Assembly: GCA_023159155.1 (NCBI GenBank)
Contig: JAJNNX010000016.1
Coordinates: forward strand, 310,001-374,000
Length of the DNA stretch: 64,000 bases
Source of the DNA: Ustulina deusta
Taxonomy: Eukaryota; Ascomycota; Sordariomycetes; Xylariales; Xylariaceae
Reading direction: 5' to 3'
Shown here: positions 44,285-57,054 of the stretch, in pieces
Numbering within the stretch: the stretch's first letter is position 1
How the letters are laid out: each line of letters opens with the position of its first letter
The notes under the pieces: model-generated
Told to the model about the DNA's origin: nothing
What the model saw: the letters and a program-made list of their open reading frames with translations, nothing else
Database searches by the model: none
Program-made: the position numbers and the translations under genes

Positions 44285-46585
44285 TGTGGTAGGGAGGTTT
44301 CGGGTATTCGAGCGAGTATGTCGTGGAGATCGGGGTGGCCGCGGTGGTTGCGGCGGAAATGAAGGGGCTGGAATGGTGTCTGCTGGCGGGCTTCGAGACT
44401 TCAACCGAAGCGAACCGCGGTGAATAAAGCGTGGTGGGTGTGCCGTCGAAAATCAATGGTATCTGACCTTAGCGCGCGATGCAATCCAAAGATATTTGAT
44501 ATTATGCGAGGAGGCGGAATAGAGGGAGCTGGGGTTGAGAGAAGGATGTTGTCGTCAGGCGTGAAGCGATCGACTCACTTGTCGCACATAAATACGGAAA
44601 TGGAGAGACGTCTACAAGGGTGCTGGTTGGCGCTGGGCACTGGGGCATCGGTTCAGTTGTTCCCTGGAGATACCTACGTCATCTGGCGCTGCATTAGGTA
44701 GATGGCGCGTTCTCACAGTTCTAATGTATTTACCTACTTAGTGGGGAGATTGGCGCTGTGGAGGCTTAGTTCTAGGTTAGGCTTCACTGGAGGCTCTATC
44801 CATGTTGTCGGCCAATCATAGATAGATGAGCAGAGTACTCTAACTGTAAGAGGCATAGATGAATCATGAATTAGGTAGGTACCTAGTAGCAACGTTGTAC
44901 TTAGATATAGTACTTGGGGGATCTGTACACTCGACGTCAATCATAGGTATTCAGCATTCCGTATTGGAGCCAATGTCATGAACAAATCCGGAATTTTCTG
45001 GATGGATAGTATCAAGTAAACAAAGAGAATTCTTTACAGGTGCGACAGCCGTTTACAAAGAGATCAACTCGCTTTCTCTACGCAAAAGAAATGCATCCAT
45101 TGGTCTACAAGTTAGAATTTATACATAAGTACATATACAATTTCCGATTGATATTACACATCTTGTTGCCGACATACCTGTCTTTGTCCTTAGCAGGATG
45201 AGGCAGCAATTATCGTGAATCCTAGAATGCAGACCCAGGCATACCATTACAAGAACCCGTATTTACACTCACTCCTCCACGCGTCTCTCCTATTAGCAGT
45301 ATTCTCATGGGAGAATAAACGCTTACGAGCCGTGGAGGTAGGCAAAGGTATAAGTTCAGGTACAACTCTTAGGTATGTTATCAAGGTTTTATTAGTTTCT
45401 TCAGGTTGGGTTAGTGTATATTTTATATTGTATTTACAAACACTGCAACCCAAGTACAATCTCACTTGACAGATAGCAAATTCAATTTACTGCGATTTAT
45501 CTCTTTGTCACCTACCCACCCGCTTTTGTTGCTTTACAACCAAACACCATGCTTGAGAAGAACGTGGCCACATGTGAGAAGACTGGAAAAGGTTGTGTCA
45601 AGTAGTTTATCTAATTTATCCTAAGTTCCATCATTGTCCACCCACCCACAAAGTATATCTATATATTGTAGGTAAGATATCTACCATCCAGGACGGGCCT
45701 GGTTTAAGTTACGCTTGGAGAATAGATACTGCAACCACTATCTACCACTAATCTTTGCTAAAGCGATGCTGGCTAAAATAACCCAGTCCCAGAATTTTCG
45801 AAAACAAATTATGACATTGATCAATGCTGTTATAGAAAAGGAACATGCTAAAATAGTCAGGTTAATACGAAGGGAGACAAGGGAAGGTGGGCTGCATGTA
45901 TGTAGATAGGCTGCGTGGAATTAGCGCCACAATAGTTTCTTTAGTTGGCTAGCTCCACCAAGCCACACACTTCCTCATCAGCCCCAGGTCACAAGGGCCC
46001 CTGTTCCCAACTTTTATAAACTTACTCCATCTGGTCCTAAGACAGAAGCGCGTCGCTGAATGAGAGCCACGTACAGAGGCAGCATACAAATCTCATCCGT
46101 CAATCCTCTTCCGCCCGGTCCCCGTGCCAGAGACGATGTTTTCACACATCGCCATGTAAGATGTCATTTCAATTTAGAGTCTCACGTTAACCCGTCTCTC
46201 CACATAATAGGCTAACCAGCCCCGTTAGACATTCAATTGGGCTATCTTCCCGGCGATGAGGACGCGCTTGTGAAACCACTGCAACACCTCCAGGGAAATT
46301 ACTTTTTCGCTTCGCCCACATTCTACCGTCGCAAATTCATTCAATCGTGGGAATTCTCTGCCACGCCTTCCTTCAATGTAATTCGTCGAGACTTGCATGA
46401 CTCCATAGCCAACCAAGCGAGTTGCGTTAGGCCTCAACCGGGAAGACGCTGCTGGAGGAAGAATAGCGACGACTATTGACATAGTCCGAACTCTCACTAC
46501 CGATAATCAAACAGTCTGGTGTTATTTGACGTGTTTGGATTCTGACCCTAAGCACCGGCTGGTGTCCGGGGCATGACTACTCACA
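44285..46585. other. Divergent intergenic region, pil1 / kmt6
   Basis: About 2.3 kb between the pil1 start (minus) and the kmt6 start (plus). TAGGTACC-type motifs occur near 44870-44885. The long gap before kmt6 may hold a non-coding leader; no further gene is supported. Confidence 0.5.
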
Positions 46586-49500
46586 ATGGCGCGAACAGAG
46601 CTTCATCCCCAGACTGTCATCTCAGACAGTGAGCCTGATGATATGATATCTTCTCCCGCTTTTCGAAGTCGCAAGCCTATCAGCCCTCCTCCGCTAACTC
46701 GGCAATCATCGGGAACCGGTCAGACTGACTTAACATCGCTTCATACTTCAACTCCCTCGAGGACAAGCCTGGGCCCCTCACAAAAATCAACCAGCCAGGA
46801 TGTCAAAGGAAATAGCGTACCCTATTGGTCATCGGGTACCCCAAAAGGCACCACTCACGATGAGGTAAACACCCCCTCTGCTCACCAACAACATGCAAGT
46901 CAGAGGACCCCCAGGACTCAGACCCCTAAGAAGGGTGAGGTCAGCGTGGCGAAATTAGAGACGTCGCTGCGCGAATTCTCCCGAGAGATTGGCGTTAATC
47001 ACGCTAAGCTGACTGCACGATTGATTCATGATGCTTGGAAAAGGGATGCTCCGCAACAACAGTTGGTCAGCAAGAAGGACTGGTTCGCTGGGGTGAAACT
47101 TGAAACCGCAAGCCCAGGTAGCAACGTGTCAGAAACAATGCGTATCAAAACAAAGGTTCGTACAATTTTGCTCTAGAAAGCCATGATAGAAATGCCTGAC
47201 ACGGTAACTCAGCAAGTCGGCCAAGGAAGGTCGGGCAAGCAAGAAAAGCGAGAGCGCTATCCGGTTAAATGCATAAAGACCGACCAGGAGTCGACTCCTC
47301 GGTACAGTTTTCATCATGTCGAAATCAGGAAGAATATTCTTTCACCAAATACGATGCTCACTTATGTCCCACATCTACGAGATCTGGCAGATAACGAAGA
47401 AAGCACCTATACACGATGGCTTGAAAATCTGGAAACCATGGATAAAACTTCTGGCTTTGCCACTCTAAGTCGTCACGAGAAAGTGGTTAAGACTATCCAG
47501 AAGGAGCGCGCGACCACGCTCCTAGAATATCTTGATTTTTGGCTAGCTAGACTCGGTATCGAGCACTGCACAAAGGCGGCACTCATTCGCCATGTGGCCA
47601 CTCAGAGTGACGCAATGACACCCCAGCAAAAATCGAGCATCTTGAACTCGTGCAATGACGATTCCAACTCGCCAAGATCAGCTAGGATAGTCCGAATATT
47701 CTCGGAAGCGTTTGATCAAGTTTTCGATAGCAAGGACCTTCGCGAGTATGCTGTCCCACTTCGCGACGTGTTGCTCCTCGACAAGTCCATCGACACAATC
47801 GTTGATTCAAAAAAATACATGAAAGATACTCCTAGCCAAGCCAAGACTGCAGAGGAAGATACGTCAGTTGAATCATTTCTCGAGACTTATTCTCTTCTCG
47901 GCTGTTTGGTTTGCACTAGCCACTCTTGTGAACATGGTGAGTACGGTGTTGACAACGAACGGAAGCGTTTCTCTGTCGAAGTAGTAGGCGGTCTGTCACC
48001 TTTGATACGCCAACAGCTTGCCCAGAGGCTCAAAGGTACCAATAGCGATGGCGATTCTACACGCAAGGCTAGGATCCCCTGTGGTGAGGAGTGCTTTCTC
48101 AAAGGGCGTCCAGGCACCCGTTCTCGTCCTTGGAACGAAACCGAAGTTATGCTTCTCAAGTCTTTCTATTTGAGCTTCCACGGCACTTCCATCCAAGTGC
48201 AATGCTCTACTGCTGTGGCTACCGGTCGCCCGTGCTGGGATGTACAACGACAGATGGATAAGCTCGATTTATCCCTTCCTGATGTTAGTGAGCCTCCGCC
48301 GGTCCAGATTAAGCCATTGCCATGGTACGATCGGCATAGAAAAATGCTTATAGGCGACTGGCAAGAACACACCAAAACTCATGAGCATCAACGCAAAGAC
48401 CACTTCGACCCATGCCATCACGATGGTCCTTGCGATAGGAACTGTCCTTGCGTCCAGAATCGTATAATGTGTGAGCGATTCTGCCGTTGTACAGCAGAGA
48501 CCTGTGCCAACAAATTTACCGGCTGCGCCTGCCATGCCCTGGGAAAAACCTGCATGCCCAAGCAGAAAGATCGTCCTTGCATTTGCGTGTTACTCAACCG
48601 AGAATGCGACCCTGCTCTATGTGGAAGCTGCGGTGCTGATGAGAGAGCAATGCCCAAAAATACAGACGATGAAATCTTACATGCAACTGGGTGCCAAAAT
48701 TGTGCTCTCCAGCGCGGCAAATCGAAGGCTGTCATCCTTGGAAAGTCAGCGGTTTCCGGATACGGCCTCTTCACAACCGAGGATATTGCTCAAGATGAGT
48801 TTGTCATCGAATACGTAGGTGAGCTTATCAGTCAAGATGAAGGGGTCCGCCGTGAGGCCCGGCGTGGGGATGTATTTGACGAAAGTTCAAATTCTTCATA
48901 CCTCTTCACTCTACTAGAGCAAGAAGGTATCTGGGTTGACGCCGCAATCTATGGAAACCTTAGCCGGTATATTAATCACCAGGATACGAACTGCAACGTG
49001 ACGCCTAAAATCATGTATGTAAATGGTGAATATCGTATCAAGTTCACGTCACTGCGCGACATCAAGGCTGGCGAGGAGCTCTTCTTCCATTATGGCGATA
49101 ATTTTCCCAACTTGACTAAGAAGCTACTACAGGAAGAAAAGGCTGAGAAGAAACGACGCAAAGCCAAAGAACAAGCAGCAACGTTGGAAAATGGAGAAAA
49201 GGTCAAGAAGAAGCCAGGTCGCAAACCAGGAAGAAAACCGGGTCGGAAGCCTGGTCGAAAGCCAAAGAACACATTCGCTGCCTTTGAGTCTGAAGGGGAA
49301 AATGACGAAGTCAACGGGGAGCCCGTAGACAACCCGTTCGCCGGTAATGCTCCATCTCTTCCACGTAAACGAAAGCGAGGTCTCATCACCGACTCGGATT
49401 CGGCCGAGTACCGGCCTGACATCGTTGATTCTCAGGATGATACACAATCTGGTACCGCACCACCAGTTCCGATCCGTTCCCTGCCACATTTTACACCAGT

Positions 49501-50170
49501 GGGCAAAGTCAAACGGAAGCGCTTGCCCAATGGAACATTTGCTGCTGGCTCTTACGTCGATTCAAACGAAGGTGCCGAGGACGAAGACGAATATTCGCCA
49601 AGCCGAGCGGCTAAAAAATTGCGTACACTCCCCGAGGATACCTCAACGACAGGAGCCAACGAAGATCCACCGGCACCCATTTTCACTACCCCGAAACGGC
49701 GAGGTAGGAAGCCGAAGAACCGCAATAACCCCGCTCCGCACGATGAAAAGATACCCGTTGTACAGGATGGCAGCTATAGTGGTGCGCGGGCTAGTATCCA
49801 GAATAGTAGCCGCTATAGCCATACGGAGGCCCGTCTCGAACTAGATGATGGATCTCATCTCGATGAAACTCCATCACGGATCAGGGCTCGACACACGAAG
49901 AACCAAGCCGTAGAGTCTAGTCCTCTCTCAACGCCTGGCAATTCGGGTCCTAATTATAGCGAACCTGACATTTCTGACTCTGATGTACCACAACCGCGCA
50001 AAAGGGGCCGGAGAAGAAAATTCGGAACCGGGGATGACGAGTATAATGGATGTAGTTGGACAGATAGCGATGGGGTTAGACACCTAGGTGGCCAAGACGA
50101 CAGTGACGATGACTCCGGTCCTATCGATCGCCGCCGCCGGAGACGCCGGCCTGCTAGATACGAAGACTAG
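46586..50170 (+). CDS. kmt6: KMT6 (EZH2-type) histone H3K27 methyltransferase
   Basis: Two exons, join(46586..47155, 47213..50170), predict 1175 aa. The 57-nt intron begins GTTCGT and ends at ACTCAG with a CTGAC branch site, joining SETMRIKTK to QVGQGRSG in phase. Pre-SET cysteine-rich CXC repeats lie at about 590-685 (HHDGPCDRNCPCVQN, CERFCRC, CANKFTGCAC). The SET domain is at about 694-817, with SAVSGYGLFTTEDI, the RYINHQDTNCNVTPK pocket and GEELFFHYGD. It is the catalytic subunit of Polycomb repressive complex 2, which silences facultative heterochromatin and often secreted-protein and metabolite genes in fungi. The long C-terminal extension is basic and disordered, with four tandem PGRK units at about 855-875 and further AT-hook-like GRKP and RGRRRK motifs, suggesting direct DNA contact. 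Confidence 0.95.
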
Positions 50171-50349
50171 GCGTCCTTGCTGTGACGGTAAAATTGCAGG
50201 TTTTCTACACTGAGTCTTGTATTACATATTTGGCTACAATCGCACATAATATTGCTTCGTTCTTGGCGCTTGGAGGTTGACGGCGTAGGTGCAGAGGCCG
50301 CCGAGAACGAGTGGAGCTAGTCACTTTGATGGCTTGCCAAGGATCACAT

Positions 50350-51125
50350 TTATTGTACACTATCATCCGAGGATAGCTCGCTTAGAATATTCGCTGTTTC
50401 CATATCTTCGGGTGTTTCTTCGTTAAAGATGCTTCTTTGTGCAGTTTCAACGTCACTTATGCAGTGAGAATGGTAAATAACGTTGATCTATTCACCACCA
50501 ATAGGTAACACCTTAGTACTTCGGGGTCTCACCCTTTGCACGAATGACAACTCGAAACCCTGGAGGGCGGTGGGATTCACACCCTCTTCTGGAAGTTAAC
50601 ATCTGCTCCCCAATTGAGGAGGGCTTTAATAATTAATTTGTTCCTATTGCATATTACAAGGTGAAAAAGCAAGCCGCACTAATATCGTCCTCAAGTCATA
50701 TTACACGTTTACTGTTCCACCAACAAGACTAGTTCAGGTTTAACAACCCTGGCGGAACGGGTTGTGTACCGCAACTGGGAATATCTTTTCCCGTATGTAT
50801 GTCTATGCGGCCTAGAGCACTCTACAAGCTAAGCTCAACCATAACTTATTTAGCCATTGGTTCAAATAGCCCGTGTCTCATGCACTTGGAGGCAAGTTTT
50901 ACTTTTGTAAGGCCAGGAGCATCCGTAATTGCATTGATGTGCCAGTTGTTTGATCCATAATATTTTGGCTGACAACAGCACTATTTGGAGTAGGAAGAAC
51001 TCCGCTTCTATCATTTCATTTCCGTGTGTATCGAAAGTATCCTTTAACCAGTGAAATGGGATGAAGTCCGCATTCTTCGACGAGCATCTCCTCACCACCT
51101 CTGTGTTTCTGCCACTTGTGACCAT
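50350..51125 (-). pseudogene. Ankyrin-repeat gene relic
   Basis: Read on the minus strand, pieces of ankyrin repeat appear in different frames: a repeat-like NTEVVRRCSSKNADF in an open frame at 50862-51125, then near 50580-50640 a clear IKALLNWGADVNFQKR that is cut by a TGA, with a plausible continuation VNPTALQGFELS in the neighbouring frame. A final open stretch (about 50350-50458) ends in EDMETANILSELSSDDS and a TAA. Ankyrin repeats normally mediate protein binding. The frame breaks suggest a decayed gene, although unannotated introns could rescue part of it. It abuts kmt6 tail to tail. Confidence 0.45.
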
Positions 51126-52541
51126 ATTGTGTCAATTCTCGTGGAATTAATATTAACTGTCAAGACAAAATTCTGATATAGGGCAATAGAATATTGATGC
51201 AATGAAATGTTGTGAGGAATTTGCGGCCAATTCAGGTTCCTCTGTCCGCCGTCAGATTCTTGTCACGATGTTAGGCTTGTGAAACAAAAAGGCCAGGCAA
51301 GTAGTTAAGGACTAACCAACAAGGAAATTGTGTCCTTAGCGTAGCAACATGAATAGTAACCCTTATCTATATTGAACATCCCTGGTAATAGCTTTGTTCT
51401 CGTGCATCAGTCTTCGCGATGCCGCACTCACCAGTTAACACCCCCCGCAAGCCAGCAAGTAGGAGAGCCGAGTCTGGATAGACAATTGAACGTCCTAGGG
51501 CATGTCTTCTAACATAGAATAGTGCGGCTATATTGCCCGAACTAGTCTTCTCCCTAGGTTCGCTATTCGCTGTTACTTGGAACCTAAAACTGATTTTATG
51601 ATAACCATGTTTCTCCACCCCCCACTAAGGGTTGCTCTGGATATTTCCCCGGGACTTTGGACTATCTAGGGAGGTTCGTTGTTTGCTTGAAATTAGTCTT
51701 CAATGATTACAAGGCGAGATTCAAGCGGTCCCTTTGTAAATAGGTAGCGGAGATATTATCCAGGTGTGATGAAGCTCCTTGGTTCCGGAAAAATCGAGAG
51801 CTGATGCTTGAAGTATCGGCGAGGAATATGTGTACGGGAGGATGACCGAATCGTACAGAGTTAGATATACCACCAATCTGATAGCTTATTGGATATACTA
51901 GGGCACGTCTTCTTCGCTGCGCTGTGTAAATCAAGAGCAGCGGTGAGCCGAAGGTCCATCTAGGCTGACGGCCCACGTGTGTGGAACATGTTCGCTTAAG
52001 TCTCTAAGCTCTACGTTCTAGAATATAGATATATAGTACTATATTTTTTCCAGGCCACCATCCCTGGGTTAGGATAGAAGAGAGACACCAGAGATGACAG
52101 CGGCCTGTAGAGAGATAGAAGAAAAGTGTCTCGCCGGGGCTTCTAGAACACAAGGCTCGAGGAACCGGGCCAACGCGATTGATTAGTACCAAACCGCTCC
52201 CCGTCTGCCCCTTAGTGCTAACACAACCCATAAGGATTTCGTTATACAGTCTCGGCGCGGGCTGGGTCTCTTAAATACGGCAACTTATAATATGTCTACC
52301 CATAGCGACACTGTCTATATTCTACGGTTACGAAATTGTATTGGTGTCTTTCTAGGATGTTTGGAAACAACTACCTGCCTCGTATTGCACACAAGCCTCA
52401 GCAGGTATATTTGAACGATAAACGAGTGTCGTCTCATTAATAGGATTAAATAAAATAAAGCTTGAGAAAGTGGCGATTCCTCGTCTAATTTCTATCTTAC
52501 ATTTGTACAAAATTCATTCCTCATCTAACCCCTCTTTCACA
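51126..52541. other. Intergenic region
   Basis: About 1.4 kb. Minus-strand frames at 51367-51618 and 51707-51976 are of medium length but match nothing I know; they may be further upstream remains of the ankyrin relic. The last part is the 3' side of the monooxygenase gene. Confidence 0.4.
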
Positions 52542-54178
52542 TTACGAACTCACCCACGGTATCTTCCCTGATTTGAGATCGGCTTTTATGAAGTCGAACT
52601 TACGCATGTTTCGGACAAGATCATTGCCAATTTTCACTGAGAGTTTTTCGTCTGGCATCATCCAAGGCAAGACAACATCCCCCATAAACCAAGCCATATA
52701 GGTGTCCCAGGTATTGGCACGGATTAACCTTGCTGCGAGGTCGCATATGACTCGTGACTCCTCGCGGCGAGCATTCTATTTAAGAAACTGGGGTTAGTAA
52801 TCGCTATTCACAGTAAGTAATATCAAGGGTGTCAGGGGCTTGCGGGGGTGACAAGAACAGAAACCCCCTAATGCGGTAATTCATGCTTCCAAGACGCTTT
52901 AAAGGGCCTCATAAACTCTGGCGTACTGACCTGGTATTCTTCAAAAGCATACCCAAGCGTTGCCAAATCTGGATGGGAGTCATTGCTCAACACCTCGTGG
53001 ATCTTATTCACCAGCAACACGGCAGACTGAATGCCGTTGTTAACGCCCATTCCCATAGCTGAAGTCATCTGGGCAGCAGCATCGCCGGCAAGAACCACAC
53101 GGTTATAGTACCAGTGTTTCACCAAACCTTCATGCTGATTGACTAGCCTGGTCCACTCGCAGTTTTTGTAAAGCTCCGTAAACGACAGGTTCGGCATGAC
53201 GTTGACGTCGGAAAAGGCTTCTACGAACTCGGCTACTTCTTCTTTGCTGTATTCCTTTTTCGGCTCTGTAGTTGAGTTCGGTAACTTCCGGTAGATACCG
53301 AAGTGCATGTGGTCCTTATCTGCTGATATCTGAGAACTCCTATAAGTGCCATGTGTCTCGAAGAATGTTCCGATATTAGCGCCCGGGACGTACTTCGCGC
53401 GTCCGTACTGTACGGATAGCAGGCGTTAGTTAGGATCTCGAAATGGTAGACCAGATGAGGAAAATAGAATATTGAGCTTCTGAATTTGCACAAGACAATA
53501 ACAGACTGAGACAAGTAATACGTGGGTTAATACATACCATGATCTGATAGTTGGATACGATCGGGTCCTCCTCTTCCATGAAGCCCTCGCCCGCCTTTTC
53601 AGCTAGCTTTTGCATGATAGCTCGCGTCTTCGAGTGGACGCCATCGGCACCAACAACAATAGAGCCATCCTCGAAGCTGCCATCGGTTAGGAGAACTCGC
53701 ACACCATTCTTGGTTATTTCGATGTCCTTGATGCCTGCCCCTGTGCGGACCTTGGCCTTGTTTGCACCCAAACCCTCAAATAGTGTTTGAATCAACAACG
53801 GCCGCGGGAAGTTCATACACGGGTAGCCATGACTAGGCCTTGAATTAGCACAGTGGCGGCAAGTATCGTTGAGATTACGTACTTTTTAAAGATATAGTCG
53901 AAGATCCGGCCTTCATTTATTAGTGTCCCGTCAAGATGTGTGCTTGCCTTGCTGTGCACAGGGATGTAGCGACCCTCACAAGCCCCAACGAGCCCTAACT
54001 GGTCGAATATTCTTGTAGTATGTGGCCATATCATGATTCCTGCTCCCGACTCGGAGATGATGCTAGGATGACGCTCGATGATCAGGAAGTCTAGGCCTGC
54101 CCTGTCTAAACCGCAGGCGACGGCGAGCCCGACTGGGCCTCCGCCGATGATAATGGCACGGAACTTGCTTGGAGCCAT
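52542..54178 (-). CDS. FAD-dependent monooxygenase (group A)
   Basis: Four exons, complement(52542..52775, 52931..53407, 53538..53832, 53883..54178), predict 433 aa. Introns have GT-AG ends and branch sites (GTGCTAATT, AACTAACGC, TACTAACCC). Motifs of PHBH-fold flavin hydroxylases are present: the FAD-binding G12-G-G-P-V-G17, the GADGVHSKTRA motif, and LAGDAAAQMTSAMGMGVNNG near the C-terminal third. There is no signal peptide. The enzyme uses FAD, NAD(P)H and O2 to hydroxylate or epoxidise a small molecule. Overall it resembles monooxygenases of fungal meroterpenoid and indole-diterpene pathways, but no polyketide synthase, prenyltransferase or cyclase lies in the window, so the pathway is unknown. 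The start is MAPSKFR at 54178. Confidence 0.88.
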
Positions 54179-56021
54179 GTTGATTCCAACAGCCGGTCTC
54201 GAATGGGAGTGTGAATAACTGCAGATCAAGAAGTACAAGAGCAGGGGGGGGTTCGACGCTATTCTCTACGTTGGAGGCGATATAAAAGACCGAAATAGGG
54301 AGGTAGAGTCAACAAATTCACAAGCTCCTCTTGCACGGGAGGAATACTAGTGACTGACGATAGTTCGAGATGGCAAAGGAATCTATACAAATTATCGATG
54401 GACTAAAAGCACGATTGAGCAGTTGGAGGAGACCTAACGACTCTTATAAGAAAATCAACCCAGCGAATTCACCACATTTCTATTGTTATAATATCCGGCG
54501 TCACGTCAGCTAGGAGAGTCATATTGCCCAATAAGGAAGCATTTCGCGCGAGCGTTAGTCAACATCCTAGCTCGAGGATCACCGGCTTGATGCGTGTATT
54601 ATACTGGGTAGTGGCTTTCAAAAGGTGGAGAAACATCGCTAATCTAGTCTAGACCCTTTTCAGCTTCGGACAATTAGCTGTCGGTTTCGGGGCGCCTCAG
54701 GATTCCGTCCTGATCTGGTACTATTAGTCATGCTCTATGTATTATGAATGGGTACGTACTATTTTGTTATTTTGGAGGAAGCAATAGGCCTTACATGAAG
54801 CGGTCGTCGAGACTGGAGCTTGTTCTTATTCATTTCAGATGGAATTACTGACATAAATATCTCCTCGGGCTGTTTCTTTCGAAGATGTTATACTATCACT
54901 AGTCAGTTTTGTTGCGATATGGTGGAAACTGCATGTCTTACTGTTGTACGGCACATGTGTCGAGGTCTCGCTCGTCAACAGCCGCTTATCAACTTATATA
55001 TTCCCATCGCGACCCCCATCAGCGTCCAGTAGTCACCAAGTTCAACGTTACACACTCATTTTTGGCTAGGGCGCGGAATTTTCCAAATCATGAACTCATC
55101 TTCTTGCACTGTTACAATAAATACAGGAACTTCAGACTAGCACGTTACTCCCTAGCTATTGCATTTAGCTTGATCTAATCAACACTAACTCGTAAGTTGT
55201 TAATAGAATGGCCCCTAATGTTTTTCAAGCCCTGCTTAGCGACGACGAACTCGGACTGTGGTTCACAGCACACACTGGAATTGATAAGGCAAGCCTCACA
55301 GGCTCTGTTGCCACTGGGAAAGAGTAGCGCAATCGTGTGTGCTGACGTCGATATCGCGTCTGTCTTTCTACCGGAACGGCCTTGTTATCAATTTGGACAA
55401 ACGCAGTGTTTCATCCAACGTATTGGATCGCTTCGCTTTCTTCGTATCTCTCAAGTTAGCTCTCGTATAAAATAGACGATATTAGTAAGTGCCCTCTTTC
55501 AATGAGTTCTCCCTAGCATATATTTTAAAAGGGTCGAGATATCAAATCCGGTAGACTAAGGCGTCCCGTTGTTACGCTACACTCCCCAACATGTCAATTG
55601 ATAACAAAGTATGTGGTTTAATGGGGTGATTCCGACGTATTTGTCGAATCCTATTTCGAAGAAGCATGTCATATCCCTGGATTCTGGAACCATAGGTAAT
55701 ATGTAGCATATTATATGCCCACGGTCGCTCCTCGAGGTTTGTCAAACTACCTACTCAAACTATTTACAACGTTGCATTCATCCAAGTTCTAGGACACACC
55801 TATCGCATCAGTAAATCGAAGAGAAACCTGTCATGCCATACGCTGGCGTACGTGGATCGTACTCGGAGGCGTCTATATAAGACGTACGGATATCTCGCTT
55901 TGGGGTATTGCTAACCTTTCGAAGTTGTTGGCGCAACAGCATACGGGGTACGGGGTGGCCGCTGTGACAAACCCCCGAAACCCCCAATTAAGTTGCCAGA
56001 TCTGAAAAAAAACTCATCAAG
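54179..56021. other. Intergenic region
   Basis: About 1.8 kb. The first ~200 bases upstream of the monooxygenase include a TATA-like TATAAAAG (54281-54288) at a plausible promoter position. The rest is AT-rich, with no supported gene. Confidence 0.45.
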
Positions 56022-56255
56022 ATGGCTGCTAGTCGCGATGCTTTCCGGGACACTATCCTCGACGCCGATGACGAGGCTTGGCTCCGAAGCCGTGGCCATT
56101 CCGAGCAGCTATACGGTGCAATCATGCATCCCGAGTATAGGCAGATAAGGAGGACCGAGACGACAAAGTTCTGGATCAGAGACTATTTACACAGCGCCTT
56201 AATTACCACCCAACTTCCTCGCTCAAACCCGGAAACTCAGGCGCGTCACAGTTAG
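56022..56255 (+). CDS. Short coding-like ORF, possible gene fragment
   Basis: 77 codons, ATG at 56022 in good context (CATCAAGATGG). The first ~60 codons have GC-rich third positions and a charged, helix-like sequence (DAFRDTILDADDEAWLRSRG) unlike the AT-rich DNA around it. The end overlaps the 3' end of the DUF8021 gene on the other strand by 53 bases. No family is recognised. It may be the first exon of a gene whose remainder is lost, a pseudogene or a small real gene. Confidence 0.3.
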   Translation: MAASRDAFRDTILDADDEAWLRSRGHSEQLYGAIMHPEYRQIRRTETTKFWIRDYLHSALITTQLPRSNPETQARHS

Positions 56256-57054
56256 GCGTCCCCCTACAGAACGTCATGGCATGAATCCACCTTATCTTGC
56301 CCTTTTCGACGCGGAATTCATGGCTGTCCGGCCCTAGAATCCCAAACTCGCTCAATATGTTCACCGAGCCGACAGACTCGTCAATCACGTAGCGCCGATC
56401 CCGCATCTCGACGCTGAAAGGCGGGAGCCCGGCATCGCACGTATCGTTCGCCAGGCCCTGGCCCATGTACGCGCCGCCCTCGAGACGGTCACAGGGGGTT
56501 CCCCACGGCACGGTCGTAGACCCGTTGCTGAAATACGCGTAGTACGCGTCGGCGGCGGCTTGTATTGTCGCGCGCGAATCGCGGTCCGAAGGCACGATGG
56601 GCGCCCACTCCTCGCGCAGAAGATAGTGTAGCGCGTGCGTGGTGTTAAAGTATAGATCGCCCGCATTAGTCACGATACTATCCATCTTTGTGATTTTCCT
56701 CGTGCTCGCGTCGAGACGGAGTTGCGTCCCGATCTGGTACCCTGGGTTCGGCGTGAGGGAGACGAGCTCGGAGAACGAGGCACATGCCACGGTGTCGTAG
56801 ATGTGCCGTGCGTGCGCGATTGCGAGCGACTGGCTGAGAACGAGACTTTCCGGTATGGAGATTTTTGAGTTGTTCTCTACCAGTGTTGCGTTGTCGGAGA
56901 GGAGCGTCGATAGCCATTGTGGTTGTCCTGTGCTTTGCGCTGCGATGTACCGGCTTGTGGCCTCTTGCAAGAGAGCCCTGTCGCAGGTTTGATTTTGGTA
57001 CCGCCGGCCGTTAGCGACCGCCGCCTGTACGATGAGGATGAACGAGAACTTCAT
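56203..57054 (-). CDS. Secreted DUF8021-domain protein
   Basis: 283 aa, single exon, ATG at 57054. A signal peptide is predicted for about residues 1-15 (MKFSFILIVQAAVAN). The mature protein starts with the family hallmark CDRALLQEATSRYIAAQ and continues with IGTQLRLD, TNAGDLYFNTTHALHYL, VPWGTPCDRLEGGAYMG and PDSHEFRVEKGKIRWIHAM, covering the entire domain. Several N-glycosylation sites (NATL, NTTH, NGST, NDTC) and an even set of cysteines fit a secreted protein. The function of the family is not known; the fold is thought to be NTF2-like. The stop overlaps a short plus-strand frame. Confidence 0.85.
   Translation of the reverse strand: MKFSFILIVQAAVANGRRYQNQTCDRALLQEATSRYIAAQSTGQPQWLSTLLSDNATLVENNSKISIPESLVLSQSLAIAHARHIYDTVACASFSELVSLTPNPGYQIGTQLRLDASTRKITKMDSIVTNAGDLYFNTTHALHYLLREEWAPIVPSDRDSRATIQAAADAYYAYFSNGSTTVPWGTPCDRLEGGAYMGQGLANDTCDAGLPPFSVEMRDRRYVIDESVGSVNILSEFGILGPDSHEFRVEKGKIRWIHAMTFCRGTPNCDAPEFPGLSEEVGW

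Noticed and set aside
52542..54178. Secondary-metabolite gene cluster around the FAD monooxygenase
   Set aside because: No polyketide synthase, NRPS, prenyltransferase, terpene cyclase, P450 or transporter is found nearby.
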